Shown here piece by piece: positions 24,541 to 36,231 of a stretch of 64,000 nt of DNA. The stretch covers positions 419,067,198-419,131,197 of the forward strand of contig CM060990.1 in the NCBI GenBank assembly GCA_030765065.1, read 5' to 3'. The position numbers were made by a program, and so were the translations under genes. The DNA is from Deroplatys truncata. Taxonomy: Eukaryota; Arthropoda; Insecta; Mantodea; Mantidae. Below the pieces are notes generated by a model. The model was given only the letters and a program-made list of their open reading frames with translations, did no database searches and was not told the origin of the DNA. How positions within the stretch are numbered: the stretch's first letter is position 1; each line of letters starts with the position of its first letter.

Positions 24541-26033
24541 TCTTTGCTTCCCGTTTTATGTAACTATATTTCGTGCTGAAAACTTTCTTTTAAAGGGTGT
24601 TCTATCCATAGCAAAACAAACACTAGCAATTCTTCTTTATTCTGCAATCTTGAAAATATAAACTGATATATAATTTACATGAAACTTAACTAGTTTGTGG
24701 ATTAAGCCTCCCTACTACCCAACCTCATACATTAGCACACACATGTTTAATACAAAGGTTTGACTTGCGTAAATACAAACTAACAGATGGAAGGAAAGAA
24801 CAATTCAAACATTTCCATGCGCTGTATTATCTCACGTCTTAAGTTCTGATTTGTTTCTGCTGTATTCACAGATTTAGTTCACCGCAGTAGGTAAACGTAA
24901 TGTCTGAGCTAAATCAGCTTCATTCACAACTCAGTTAACGCTGCATGTTATATGAGTAGCTCTACTCTCTCCCCCATTGTTTTGCATGTTTTGATTTTGA
25001 CACAAGAGTCTAGGGAATGTTGCTTTGATTCATCCACAGGAAACGCAGTCAAGGTCTATCAAGAACTACAAGTCCAGCAACACTTTGGGGACACGTGCGA
25101 GGCAATAACGTGGTCTCTATTCCTTTCGTTCCTTATCTAGCATAACGTTAAATGTAACAACTTTCAATAATGCAAAACTTAAACATTTAAAAGTATCGAA
25201 GGTTTATCTCAAAGTGTTGAACATATGTAATTCGATACCGAGTATCGAAGTCCCATTCCTACTATTTACTAATACAAAACGGGAGTTAATACCAAAGTAA
25301 AGTGCTAAGACTTGACACTGGTATAAAGCAGACTAACTGAATACCAAGAGCCAAACAATAATACGCGATGCAACGAAACAAGTTTCTCTTTAATTCCGGT
25401 GCAAGTTGAAGATTACTAGAAAACGTCACAGTGATATTACGTTCTCTGGCCATGGTTGCCACAAGAGAAATTTGGTCTCTTGCCAATCATTGAATTTTTC
25501 ACTGGTGATGCGCCTTAAATTACTATTACCAATCTTTGATTTATTAATAACGCATTGCTTCTTTTCCATCTTGCTGCAATGCCAAATAGGAGAATTATTG
25601 CATACAGATATGATGCATTCCGTAATTTAAGGCACGTTGGTAGGCTTCGTTGTTGCTTAAGTCCTCAATGCACACACCAAAGATATTAATTAGATGGGTC
25701 TAATGGGAAGAAGTTTCAACTTTTGCCACGTTTACAATTTCCCCTACAATTTACAAAGTACCGGCCGTTTTACTTGTTGTCTAATGTCATATGAAAACTG
25801 ACGTCACTGATTGGTTCTTGGAAAGAAAGCAGAAAATCAATTTTGTTCCTGTACTTTTCTTCCAGAACTTGAAGGCCACATGTTTAAATTTGCAATGACA
25901 CTCTGCTTTCGTTGCTGCCGGCGTGCCTTAATATTTGACACTAAATACCCTATGTATAGGTACATACATAATCCATAAATGGCAACCAGGTCACATAATG
26001 GAAAGTAACAAATTCCTGACATAGTTATAAACT

Positions 26034-26047
26034 CATTCATTCATTCA

Positions 26048-26079
<32 letters not shown>
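26034..26079. repeat. Compound (ATTC)n-(CT)n microsatellite
   Basis: Four attc units run directly into about 13 ct units. Confidence 0.9.
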
Positions 26080-27710
26080 GCCATCCCCCTCTCTCGTGAG
26101 TTACAATCCTGTGACACGAACCACATTAAATCAAATTTAAAAAAAAAGAGAGAAGAAGAAAAGAAAACCTTTGAACTAATTTGTGAATCTAATTCCTTGT
26201 TAATGTTATTTTATTTAATTTTTAATATATTTTGGAACAGCCTAAAGAATACTTCATTGAATGCAAGAATAATTTCGAAATGAAGTACATAAAATGAAAT
26301 ACACTGTCAGTAAAACCTACCTAATGGTTTATAATATCGGAATAATATTAGTGCTCTGTGATGTTTCGGAGTTAAAAAATAAGCACACAACATATATGCA
26401 ATATGATATACTAATCGAGTTTTCCATTATTTTGAACTGTTGCATCATTTCATACAAATAAATCGGATAATAGAAGATATAAAGTTTAACTAGTACCATT
26501 TAATAATACATAATATATAAATATATATGACAGCGTCCGTTTTTCCGTAGTATTTTTTAGTTATCTGTAATTTCTTAGGTAGTGTACGTATTCTGCGGGT
26601 TCTAATTTGGATATTATACAGCCAGTACTTACACTCATTCGTAGCTTAATCTGCTCGCCACAGCATTCATTGCAAGTGACACTAGGCCCAATTCAGGTAA
26701 CTTGCAATTCCACGTGCTTGGGAAGGAGGATGATGGCTACAGCTTCATTTACGCTTTCCCACTATTTGCACTTAGGGTTAGTTTTACACACACTTTCGGT
26801 TGAGCTTAATCGGTTTGTGGAATAGTATGCACACACAGGAAGCCACAAAATCTACTTGAGAATATAACAAAAACCAGGAATTTATATCTAGGCAACGGCG
26901 TCCTACTGAACTGATCATGCAGCTACGACGTTGCAAAAGCTTTGATCCGGTTTCTGGCTGGAGCGTTTGGTTAAGAGAAACAGGAGAAGGGGGAGGAGGG
27001 AGAGAGAGGTAGTGTTCTCTCACAGTGGCGTGTTGACTGACAGGTGTGATATAAAAGGTACATGTGAGACTGTTGTGAAGAATAATCCTTGGAAAATACG
27101 TAATTTTACTTTCGATTACTAATATCATTATCATCATTACTATTAACGAGATTGCGAAGTTGTCGATTTGACTCTAAAATAAAATTCATTTTTATTTTAA
27201 CTTCGTTTGGGGAAACTTTTGTTATAATAAATTAACAAAGCAATACATTAGTTACCGAAATACAAATCATTATGGTGTAGTTTGCTGCCATAATTTAGCA
27301 AAGAGGCGGAAAGAAAGCAGACACGGAATTTTTATGTGGTTTAGTGTTCGGTATATTAAATCAATTTTATTCTCGATTATTATTAGAACTGTTCTTACAT
27401 CAGAATGTGACCCAAATATTCCTTTCTTCTCCGTTTGTTTACTGATCTCAAACTTTATCATTTTTTTCATTTACTTAAAACATTGCTATTTCGTTCGAAT
27501 GTGTTAAAAAAAATTAAAGAGCGGTGCTAAGAGTATTAAGATTCCACTGCTAAATTGAAAAATAATTTCTTGCATTATTTCCACTGAAATAAATAACAAT
27601 ATTGCTGAGATTACAATACCGATTCATTTGGATGTCCAGATGCGCGTCACTACTTTTCCGTCTTTAAATTCTTTCCTTCTGCTCACACTGTTTCAGAGGA
27701 CCAAGCGAGA

Positions 27711-27970
27711 GTTCCCGAGGTCGCGAGTTCAAAGCCGGCGAAGGGCGATGGGATTGTTTCGGGCGTAAAATCCTTAGCATGGCTTCCTTCGGAAGGGAAG
27801 TAAAGCCGGTGGCCCCGTGTCGTAGATTTACGGCACGTGAAAGAGCCTCAAGTCTGATAAAGAGGCCTCTGAGCAAAATTTCCGGTCTTTCACGCCTAAT
27901 ATAGAATGGGATGCTAAGAACCATAGCCGGTAAAGAGCGTCCATAAATAAAACTCAATTTAACTTAATTT
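27711..27970 (+). repeat. tRNA-derived SINE (family 1), head truncated
   Basis: Starts at gttcccgaggtcgcgagttcaaagccgg, inside the tRNA-like head. It continues through cttccttcggaagggaagtaaagccgg, aagagcctcaag and caattt tail motifs. The A-box part is missing or diverged. Confidence 0.9.
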
Positions 27971-28409
27971 GGACAAAGCGAGCCCCTTGGCTGTTCACCA
28001 CAGAGCAATCAATTGACTACTAAATTAAGCATATTTCAAGACGAAGCAAACGGAACTGTGCATGACCAGTATAAGTTATATGGAAAACGAATGAATATAC
28101 TGGCACACCGCCACTGAGCCGGTTTTAGCTATCATTCCCTCCCTCTCCCATAACCCTCTTGCACCTTGACTGCTCGACGGGAGGCTTGGGCGCTGTGTAA
28201 CTCTAGCACGCCTATGCGACCGATTGCTGTATTCTCTTCCCATAATCCTCATATTCCTATAAAGAAATTATTTTCTACGTGCAGATTATGTAATTTTAAG
28301 TAATATTTTACGTTACATACTCTACAGTGAAACATAAGCGTAGATTGCGAATTATCTATTGACCCAACCCATGGTGTGTTCTCTTGCCTTACTTCAATCG
28401 CCTACTTAA

Positions 28410-28693
28410 AAATTAAATTTATTTTTATTTATGGAAGCCCTTTAACTACTATGGTTCTTAGCGTCCCATTCTATCCTATTGGGCATAAAGACCGGAAATT
28501 TTGTTCAGAGACCTCTTTATCAGGTTTGAGGTTCGTTTGGGTGCCGTAAATCTACGACAAAGGACCGCTGGGTTTACTTGCCTTCCGAAGGAAGCCATGC
28601 TAAGGAGTTTTACCCCCGAAAAAATCCATCGCCCTCCGCCGGGTTTGAACCCGCGACCCCGGGATCTAGAGCTAGCATGGTACCTCAATCACC
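28410..28693 (-). repeat. tRNA-derived SINE (family 1), minus strand
   Basis: Complete family body in reverse: tail at 28410-28435, B-box complement gggtttgaacccg at 28639-28651 and the head complement gctagcatggtacctcaatc ending near 28693. It lies about 440 bp from the copy at 27711-27970, in the opposite orientation. Confidence 0.92.
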
Positions 28694-28799
28694 TATGTTG
28701 AAGCAAACAAGCTATAGCACATACGAAAGCAGCAACCCTTCCGATCGCTGCATGTAGCTTTCACTGTTCGCCATGGAAATACAGCATTTGCCTTTGGTG

Positions 28800-28845
28800 T
28801 TCCGTCGCGTGCAGAACCTCGCGTGTTCGAATCCCGCCTGCGGCA

Positions 28846-28888
<43 letters not shown>
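28800..28888 (+). repeat. tRNA-like B-box fragment followed by (TG)n
   Basis: cgtgttcgaatcccgc (28823-28838) is a good B box; it is followed directly by about 20 tg units. Possibly the remnant of a SINE whose tail became a microsatellite. Confidence 0.45.
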
Positions 28889-28894
<6 letters not shown>

Positions 28895-29654
28895 TCAAAA
28901 CAGAATACATAACGGCGGAAGGGGGTGCCAGCTTCAAGAAGTTTTTCTGACCCTATTACGTATTTGATCTGTAATCCCACCATGGTGAACAAAGCCAAGC
29001 AAGAAACAACGCAGAAATATTTCTGTAAGTGGCTTGTTTTCTTGAACCTTCAGAAATCCTCATCTCTCCCTCCCCCCCTCTCTCTCTCTCTCTCTTTCTC
29101 TCTACCGGATGGTCTTCTCAGCCTGCGGATTGAGAAGTTATGCAGTCCAGGCATTGTACAGGTTATGCCGTAAACACTGTCCACTGCATCGCGTCGTACC
29201 AATTTTAGCCGAAATGATTGCTTTGCACCGCTGTGCGTACAGTGAATTGCACTGGTAGGGCAACAGTGTGCGCGTTGGCCTTCAGTGGTGAAGGTCCCAG
29301 GTTTAAATACTGCAATACTTGAGGGTACTTTTTATGTTTAGTAAATTTAATGAGAACTGATAGTTTGGCATGGAAGTGTCGTTTCACTTAATTTAATTAT
29401 GTGAATTTCATTAAAACAAAATTGTTACTTGTTAGAATATGCTTTAATGACCATCATGAATTCATACAAAATTGTAATAATAACTAATAAGCATAAGGCA
29501 TCATTAAATAATATTTTACTATTTAAAGATATTCTTTCATACAAAAGAACGCAAATAAATTGTTCTGAGAGTTTACAAAATGCAGTACGTGCATACAAAC
29601 TAGATAACGCTTGCAAGCCCGTATTATGATCGTTATGAACCTCTCTGGTTCCCA
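28889..29654. other. Non-coding DNA with (CT)n and a weak tRNA-like stretch
   Basis: A (ct)n tract occupies about 29076-29103. Bases 29240-29315 (ggtagggcaacagtg ... cccaggtttaaatac) look weakly tRNA-like. No gene seen. Confidence 0.35.
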
Positions 29655-30795
29655 AAATAGTACATTTGACAGTGACTATGACATCATGCCGGACCATCAC
29701 ACAGATAAACCGTTGCAATTTACCCGTTTCCTCCACGTGGTTGTAATAGGTGTTCGAACTGGCCACCATGCGGAAGCAACCCGGCATAAAATGGTCGCTG
29801 TGATGTCACGGCAAGTTAAGATGATGCGTTCTCGAGCTGTTGAGGGATCATTAGCCGCTCCTGATACACAATATCTTGAACATAACCTCATAAGAAGAAA
29901 TCTAATGGGGTTAGATCTGGTGAGCGTGCTAGACACCCTATTAGTCCATGCCGTCCGATCCATCGCTCAGGGTAGGTTGCATCAAGATAAGCCGTTACAA
30001 GACGGGGCGCATGGGCAGGCGCCCCATCATGTTGGTACCACATAGTCGGTTCTGCAACGACACTTCATCCAGTAGAGTAGGCAGCTGTTGTTGTAGGAAG
30101 TGGATATAGCGATTCCCAGTGAGTTGGCCACCATAAAAATACGGGCCTATTAGATGATCACCGAATATACCCGCCCAAACGTTGAAATCCCATCGGACTT
30201 GTAAGGTCGCCTCTCGCATCCAATGTGGGTTTACAGTGCTCTAGTAATGCATGTTGTGGCGATTTACATGACCTGTGTTGTAGAACCCTGCTTCGTCTGT
30301 AAATAACACAGTTACCAAAAATGGGATCTTGTTTAGCTTGTCGTATGATCCACCTAACGAACACCACTCTCCGTCCATGGTCCGGCTGCAGTAGCTCCTG
30401 GTGTAGTTGAAGATAAGGATGAAACTTTGCATGATGTAGTATTCTCTACGCGGAAGATTAGAGTATTGAAATGCCGTGAATGCCCCTCATAACTACACTG
30501 CGGATGCTAAATGACATAGACACACGATCCGTCGTTGTTTGGTCACAGACAGGGTGATTGATATGTTCTTGGTTGTGGTGTCTTGCGCATTATTCCGATT
30601 CCAGTAGGCGGTTAGCACCTTGCAAAAACGTGTGATCTATAGGAAGTGTTCACTGCGGAAACCTCTGTTGGTATACACGACGTGCCTCCGTTGCATTCTG
30701 CTGCGCTTCCCCGTGTACTAACAGCATGAACAGATACTCTATTCGAAAACATCGTTTCACAGCGAGCACGAACGGCTGGAACTTCGTATTTATAG
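29655..30795 (-). pseudogene. Mariner-like transposase relic (DUF4817-type)
   Basis: Read from about 30795 down, an N-terminal DUF4817-like stretch (VHGEAQQNATEARRVYQQRF) comes first. Near 30310 is the first catalytic region FTDEAGFYNTGHVNRHN. Next is VRWDFNVWAGIFGDHLIGPY at about 30190. A third-residue region ARSPDLTPLDFFL lies at about 29940. The order and motifs match the mariner-like gene at 34150-35227, so the two belong to one group. At least three frame changes and a stop make it non-functional. No inverted repeats were located. Confidence 0.8.
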
Positions 30796-30879
30796 GCAAA
30801 TCCACTTTCTAGTGCATTCGGAAAGAATTTGATTTGATAGAGCGTTCTCAAAACATGAACATAAATGAATAAAAAACTC

Positions 30880-30962
30880 ATTTATTCACAGGCGTGATTT
30901 GAACTTCCAATCTTACCATGACTTTCCAGCATGCTAACCATTTCACTACTAGAGTACGTTAA
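30880..30962 (-). repeat. tRNA-like fragment
   Basis: In reverse it has a B-box-like gttcaaatcacgcc and an upstream stretch resembling a D-arm (gtagtgaaatggttagcatgctgg). It could be a SINE head; no tail or duplication found. Confidence 0.35.
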
Positions 30963-31225
30963 CGACGAGCACCACGGTAGCCTTAATCAGCAGGCTGGTG
31001 AATGTCGTGTCAGCGCCTGCAAAATGAAGGGTTGCCTAGTTATCAATCCGCAGGATGAGAAAGTCGTCCTCCGTGGTGTAGTGGCTACCATGTTAGCCTC
31101 TAGTTCCCGAGGTCGCGGGTTCACACCCGGCGGAGGGCGATGGATTTTTTCGGGCGTAAAGATCCTTAGCATGGCTTCCTTCGGAAGGGAAGTAAAGTCG
31201 GTGGTCCCGTGTCTTAAATTTACGG

Positions 31226-31725
31226 CCCCGTAAGGGGGGTTCCGACCCCTTCAGCTGCCGTGGTGCGGGCAGTGCGTACCCTGAGCACTCGTGCTACTTC
31301 TGACGTTACTAGAAGTACGCCGGGCCTAACATTCCAACTCCTCCCGAAAGGGCTTTGTTTGGATTGGACTCAGCGGGGGGCCAGTGGTTCCCAAGATCGT
31401 AGGAGATTGGGTACGTCTGTATGGGTTTCCATACAGGTGGGGTTGTGAGACGCCTCAATGTCCTCCGGTACCGCCCTGGATAGCCGGTAGACGGCATGCT
31501 AGATTGCTGTCGGCCCCACCGAAGTTTTCGGTAGTCGGCCTTTCGGGTTGACGCGCGTAAATAGCGTATCCACTTCCATCCTCGCGTCAGCGGGGCAGGG
31601 CCTTTTTAGGCCCTAAGTATTCGCCTCATGGGAAACCTCCTCGGTTGGAGGGCCACTGGGATGGCGCCAGCCTTGGGCTTAGGAGGGGGGCTTGGATTTT
31701 GGCTCTTGCCCTGGTAGACCTTTGC
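31226..31725. mobile_element. Unrecognised 500-bp GC-rich insertion inside the SINE
   Basis: Interrupts the SINE at atttacgg. The short sequence ttacgg occurs at both edges (31220-31225 and 31726-31731), within a slightly longer imperfect duplication. The block is far GC-richer than anything nearby and rich in local inverted words (ccccgtaagggg, ggcctttttaggcc, ccgaagttttcgg). It has no long ORF with recognisable content, no terminal inverted repeats and no poly-A tail. It may be the 5' or 3' untranslated part of a non-LTR element, but I cannot name it. Confidence 0.55.
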
Positions 31726-31806
31726 TTACGGATTTACGACACGCAAAAGAACCTCAAGCCTGATAAAGAGGTCTCTGAGCAAAATTACCGGTATTTCACG
31801 CCTATA

Positions 31807-33481
31807 AGGTAATTCCGGGAGAGATGGACCACTGGTAGAGATGGACCAGTTAATTATTTCTCGAACCGTCCAGTAGAGCGAGTTAGCGGTAGTGTCGCCT
31901 GCTAGTGGCAGATGAGAATGTGTGACAGTGTTGTTTTCGTCTTGATTTGTTGAAGCATTTCATTTATATACCGCATAATTAAAATCAGGTATGTCAATTT
32001 TTTTTTCACTATTTATATAATTAGGTATTATACACAGTATTTGATATCACACTTTTACCAAAGCTTCTTAGGAAGCGTAAAACAAGTAAATGTAGCCCCA
32101 TGGGATGTTCTGGTGACGCTGCCCCCAAGCGATGCAAAATGGCAGGCTGGTCCATCTCTCCCTGACATTCGGGAGAGTTGGACCAGGTCCTCACGGGAGA
32201 GATGGACCATATTTTTTATAACTTTAATGTTTATACAATCCTTTTTTGGTAAAACTTTAGTGGTTATAGTGTAATATATAAATGAACATTTGTTTACTTA
32301 TTGACTAATGACATAGATATATACATATACATGTATATATAGTGTGAGTATCGATAAATCGTTTATAAAAGGAGAAATAGAGATAGATGCCTTATTTATT
32401 ATTATTATTATTTTAGAGGAATGCCAACTACCTACAAAAGGAAACAGGGCTTTACAAGAGGATGTTGGAGTGTAGACCACTTACAGAAAGCTGTGGATGC
32501 AATAAAAAGCAAGTTATGGGAATCAACGAAGTTGCTAGATATTTCAAATGATTTACCTTTGACTAATGGTTCAAGTTCCACACCTCCTCAAACTGATGAT
32601 TCCTTGGCAGTTCCTTGGATCTCCTACGTGGAAAATAATTCTCCTAATGAAACTCAGGTAGACAAGGAGACCCAAATACCAACACCAAGTAAACTCCTTA
32701 ATGACATTTCCCCAATAGCAACTTTGAAGAAGAAAACTACAATAAGTGGTAAGGCAGCAAGTGTTTCCAAGATACCGAATTCAAAGGGGAATGTTAACCT
32801 TTGGAAAGGTAAGAAGAGTAGAGCTAATGGGAAATCTAACGTGTCTGAAACTAAGAGGCCAAGAACCAGAAGAAGAGGGAGCGACAATTCTGATTCCGAA
32901 GGGTCCCTAAACGATGATGGTGTATGCAATGACAGTGACGATGATCTTGAAGAGTGGAATGAAAATGAACGTGCTGGGTGCGGAGAGGACTACAACGCAA
33001 CCAAAAGCAATGAAGACTGGATCCAATGTCGAATGTGTTCCCGTTGGCTTCATGAGAACTGCACCAAATACGGCATGAAGTGCGACTTATGTGGGAGGAG
33101 AGGGTAAATCTAAAAAACATACTCCAAAATGAACTCAGTAAAACAGCAAATGTTTGTTCTACATGATAAATGATTTACAATATACCAATAAGTACTAATT
33201 ACGAATGTATCATTTAATTCTCCTCCTATTTTATGCAGGTCCATCTCTCCCATATACCATGGTCCATCTAACCCGAATACTACGGGTTAGATGAACCATA
33301 TGTGTAATTCTTTTGTTCATAATTTACAAGTCTGTTAATACGTCTTTTGCATGTATACAGCTATATATGGTTTATTGATGCCACCAAAAACATAAGGTAC
33401 TACCATTTTAACCACTTTTACTAAAAATAAAAGAAATATGGGAAATTCAGAAAAGCTGGTCCATCTCTCCCGGAATTACCC
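31807..33481 (+). mobile_element. Pogo-like element lacking the DDE domain
   Basis: Terminal inverted repeats ggtaattccgggagagatggacca are perfect over 24 bp (31808-31831 and 33457-33480) and flanked by TA. Subterminal copies of gagatggacca/tggtccatctc occur at 31838, 32155, 32190-32210 and 33240-33265. They may be transposase-binding repeats. The only gene, at 32421-33107, lacks the catalytic domain, so the unit is an internally deleted element that would need a transposase from elsewhere. Confidence 0.82.
32421..33107 (+). CDS. Pogo-derived protein: psq-type DNA-binding segment joined to a PHD-like finger
   Basis: An intact 228-codon ORF and the most coding-like ORF in the window. Residues 1-35 (MPTTYKRKQGFTRGCWSVDH, then LQKAVDAIKSK) match the psq/CENP-B-type helix-turn-helix start of pogo transposases. 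Residues ~36-150 are polar linker. A basic, NLS-like patch (KRPRTRRRG) and an acidic run (DSDDDLEEWNENE) follow. The C-terminus has WIQCRMCSRWLHENC and CDLC, a PHD-like zinc finger of the kind found at the end of many insect pogo proteins. The CENPB and DDE domains that normally lie between are gone. It could be only a deletion product, or it could act as a DNA-binding repressor or titrator. An intron retained within or around it cannot be excluded. Confidence 0.75.
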   Translation: MPTTYKRKQGFTRGCWSVDHLQKAVDAIKSKLWESTKLLDISNDLPLTNGSSSTPPQTDDSLAVPWISYVENNSPNETQVDKETQIPTPSKLLNDISPIATLKKKTTISGKAASVSKIPNSKGNVNLWKGKKSRANGKSNVSETKRPRTRRRGSDNSDSEGSLNDDGVCNDSDDDLEEWNENERAGCGEDYNATKSNEDWIQCRMCSRWLHENCTKYGMKCDLCGRRG

Positions 33482-33754
33482 TATATACCAGGTGAGTCAG
33501 CTGCCCCTAGTTATTCGTATCTATGCAACCCGCAGTTTATAGTCTAATGTGAAAACATTGACCCTTTTAGTAAACAAACTGTTATTGTAGCTCTGCCCTT
33601 CTATTTGGTACTATACGCAATTAGCATTAATGCTTAAAGGCCTGAATGAGAGCCAACAAGCTGCGAAAGCCTTAAAAAAGAAGGCGTTTCATGGATATAA
33701 TGCTTGCAAGGAGATAGAGGAATGTTTTCCCGAAGAGCGGGATAGACTAAGTGG

Positions 33755-33827
33755 GTTCTGGCCGAGCGGTTTAGCTCCGGAATGTGGTGAAGCAAAGGTT
33801 AGCTTCGGAGGTTCGAATCTGATACAA
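33755..33827 (+). repeat. tRNA-like sequence in the mariner left arm
   Basis: gttctggccgagcggtttag resembles an A box and D arm of a Leu/Ser-type tRNA. ggaggttcgaatctg gives the B box. The acceptor stem does not close well, so this is more likely a SINE head or tRNA relic than a working gene. Confidence 0.45.
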
Positions 33828-34149
33828 ACATCAAATTGATTTTTTTCCCGCTCCTTGTGTTTATTTTCTGTATTTCAGTGTACTAACTTATTTATTTTTG
33901 TTACTGGCTCTCCTTTGAGCTGAGCCAAAGACATAGGAATTACATTCAGATAATTGTGTATCATGTTTACCCTAATAATCTGTACCGTATCTGGTGTTGT
34001 AAACCGTGTTACGTAGTTAAGCTTTCATTCTTTTGGGCGCATATCGACGATATTAGATATAACAGTTTTTGTTTCACATTTAAACCTTATATTTCACTTC
34101 TTCTATTGACAAAGGAGTTGTAAATGTGCTAAGTTCACGGGTAAACAGA

Positions 34150-35227
34150 ATAATAAATTGTTAAAGAGCGTGGATTTCATCAAGGAAAGTAAATGTTCAA
34201 AATGACGACCCCATTCATCAATGCACATTTGTGTACGTTGCCGGAGAAACCTTCTTGTATGCTCTAACATGCGCGGTTCAATCTGGCTGATTTATCCACG
34301 TATGACTTCCCGTAGATGATTTGGGCTTTGCGGCTCTTGAGCCTGGACCCGGTCCTTTAAATGACCCCACAGAAAGAAATCCAGTGGGGTGAGATCAGGT
34401 GATCTAGGTGGCCATGGATTGGGCCCCATCGGCCAATCCATTTTTACGGATATGTTCTATGTAAGTGATTCCTTACAATCAGTGACCAGTGTGGTGGAGC
34501 TCCATCCTGCTGGTACCACATTCCTGTCCGTTTCACTAGTGGCACATCTTCTAGGAACAATGACAATTCTTCTTGCAGAAATGCAAGGTATCGTCTTCCT
34601 GTGAGGTTGCCTTCAAGAAAGTACGGACCAATTAGCTGGTCTCCTATTATTCCGCACCAGGCATTGATGCTCCACTGTACCTGGAATGCAACTTTTCTCA
34701 TCCAGTGAGGATTGTCTATACTCCAATATTGCACATTATGGCGGTTAATAGTTCCGTTATTGTGGAATGTGGCTTCATCATTGAAGAGATCACTTCCTAA
34801 AAACTCTGCATCCATTTGCGCTCGCTGCTGTAGCCATTGTACATATATCACTCGTGCTTAAAGTCGTCCGGGAGAGCCTGGTGTAATTGTAGATGGCACG
34901 GATGACATTTATTACGATACAATGTGCGCATCACTGAGGACTGACTTATGTACAGATCTTCTGCTATGGCTCTTGAACTGGTATGTGGATTGTATTCTAT
35001 TGCGTTTCGCACAGCTTCTTCATTGCCTCCAGAGGTTACTGGAGCTTTGCGAGCAGGCGGTGCTCTTCCAAATGATCCTGTTTCACGAAGGTGTCTTTCT
35101 ACCTTTCGAAAAGTGTCTGCAGTAGGTGTCCTCCTTCCTGGAAATCGTTCATTCAGGCGCTTTGCTGACAGTGCATTACACCTTGTTTCTCCATAGATTA
35201 ACAGCATGTCAACATACTCGTCGTTTG
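34150..35227 (-). pseudogene. Mariner-like transposase (DUF4817-type), broken
   Basis: The start codon is now 11 kb away, at 46684-46686. Across the insertion the original N-terminus read M-Y then TNDEYVDMLLIYGETRCNAL. Then come RFPGRRTPTADTFRKVERHL, an HTH (SSRAIAEDLYISQSSVMRTL), the first catalytic region FNDEATFHNNGTINRHN, the second WYQQDGAPPHWS, and near 34390 the third PRSPDLTPLDFFLWGHLKD. The C-terminus ends with HFEHLL near 34195. So all three catalytic acidic residues are still encoded. The gene is broken by the Tc1-like insertion right after codon 2, a frameshift near 34850 and another near 34445. It acts, when intact, as a nuclear cut-and-paste transposase. Confidence 0.88.
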
Positions 35228-35632
35228 TATAGCTGGCGCAAAACTTCTGGAATCGTGACCCTGATTGCCACCCCAGCTGCCGAGCCAAGGAATGGTTTAT
35301 GTTCAGCTTAATTAACGAAAGCGATATAACACCTTTGCTTACTCACAGTGCCTAACACATACAGTCTGCATTGAAAGTGTCCGCAACTGGTTGTAATTTC
35401 AAAGAGAGCAGTACCTAAATAGTGCTTATTTTATATTTGTATATTTATAACCATGGCTGCTACGTTTTCAAAGTTAAGTGGTAAGGTATTACATAGTCAA
35501 AGGAGAGAAATAATTGTAAATGTCCTCGACTTCATGAAGCAAGAAGCAGAGATGCTCACCCGAGTTCCACAAACGCCCTAAGAGAGTGAAAAGAGAGCTT
35601 GGTCAGCCGTCACGGAAGAAGGTCGTGTTTAC

Positions 35633-35633
<1 letters not shown>

Positions 35634-35677
<44 letters not shown>
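35634..35677. repeat. (CT)n tract in the LINE 5' region
   Basis: About 22 ct units within the LINE leader; expansion after insertion is likely. Confidence 0.9.
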
Positions 35678-35680
<3 letters not shown>

Positions 35681-36231
35681 GTTCGTACTCAGTTTTCGAA
35701 GGAGCTTCATTACGTTTTCGGTGTTTATCTCTACGTTTGCGTGTGTTATTGCGTGTGTTCACGTCAATTACTGTTTTTGCTTACACTCCTGAGTGTATTT
35801 CTCGTACCAGTGCCTTGTGCCGCTCTCATGCCGGAACGTAATATCGGCGAGCTTCTTCGCTCGGCTATTGATTTAGCTTATGCTAACACTGATCAGGACC
35901 ATGTGTCTGTTCATCAACTTGCTCCGACTGTATTACGCCAGCCCGTCTTAACACATTCCTCATCGCCGAGTTTGTCTACCACTGTTATAATCGGCGCAAC
36001 AGTTCTAGACATGTGAAAATCTTAATGAGAGCTATGAAGCGAGTCGCTTACCAGATCAGGAGGTGACCGGTCGTCTGCATGCTGCGGGAGTGCGTGGGAC
36101 AATCATTGTCAAATATCCGCACACTGGTTATGCACTGAACTGCGCTGATAAACTTAGTTATATACAGTATATTAAAATCCACGCTGTAAAAAGCGCTTAA
36201 TATAAAAAACACTGTCAATCATTGCCTCCAA

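Larger units (their letters stand above)
23504..27710. other. Intronic AT-rich DNA with microsatellites
   Basis: Lies upstream of the spen exon in gene direction. It holds an (aat)n run at 24498-24539, (cattcatt)n at 26034-26053 and (ct)n at 26054-26079. No further exon or bounded transposon was recognised. Confidence 0.5.

Noticed and set aside
34848-35288. Start codon at 35288 for the mariner transposase
   Set aside because: The first ~20 codons lie in the Tc1-like inverted end; the true N-terminus joins the ATG at 46684-46686 across the insertion.
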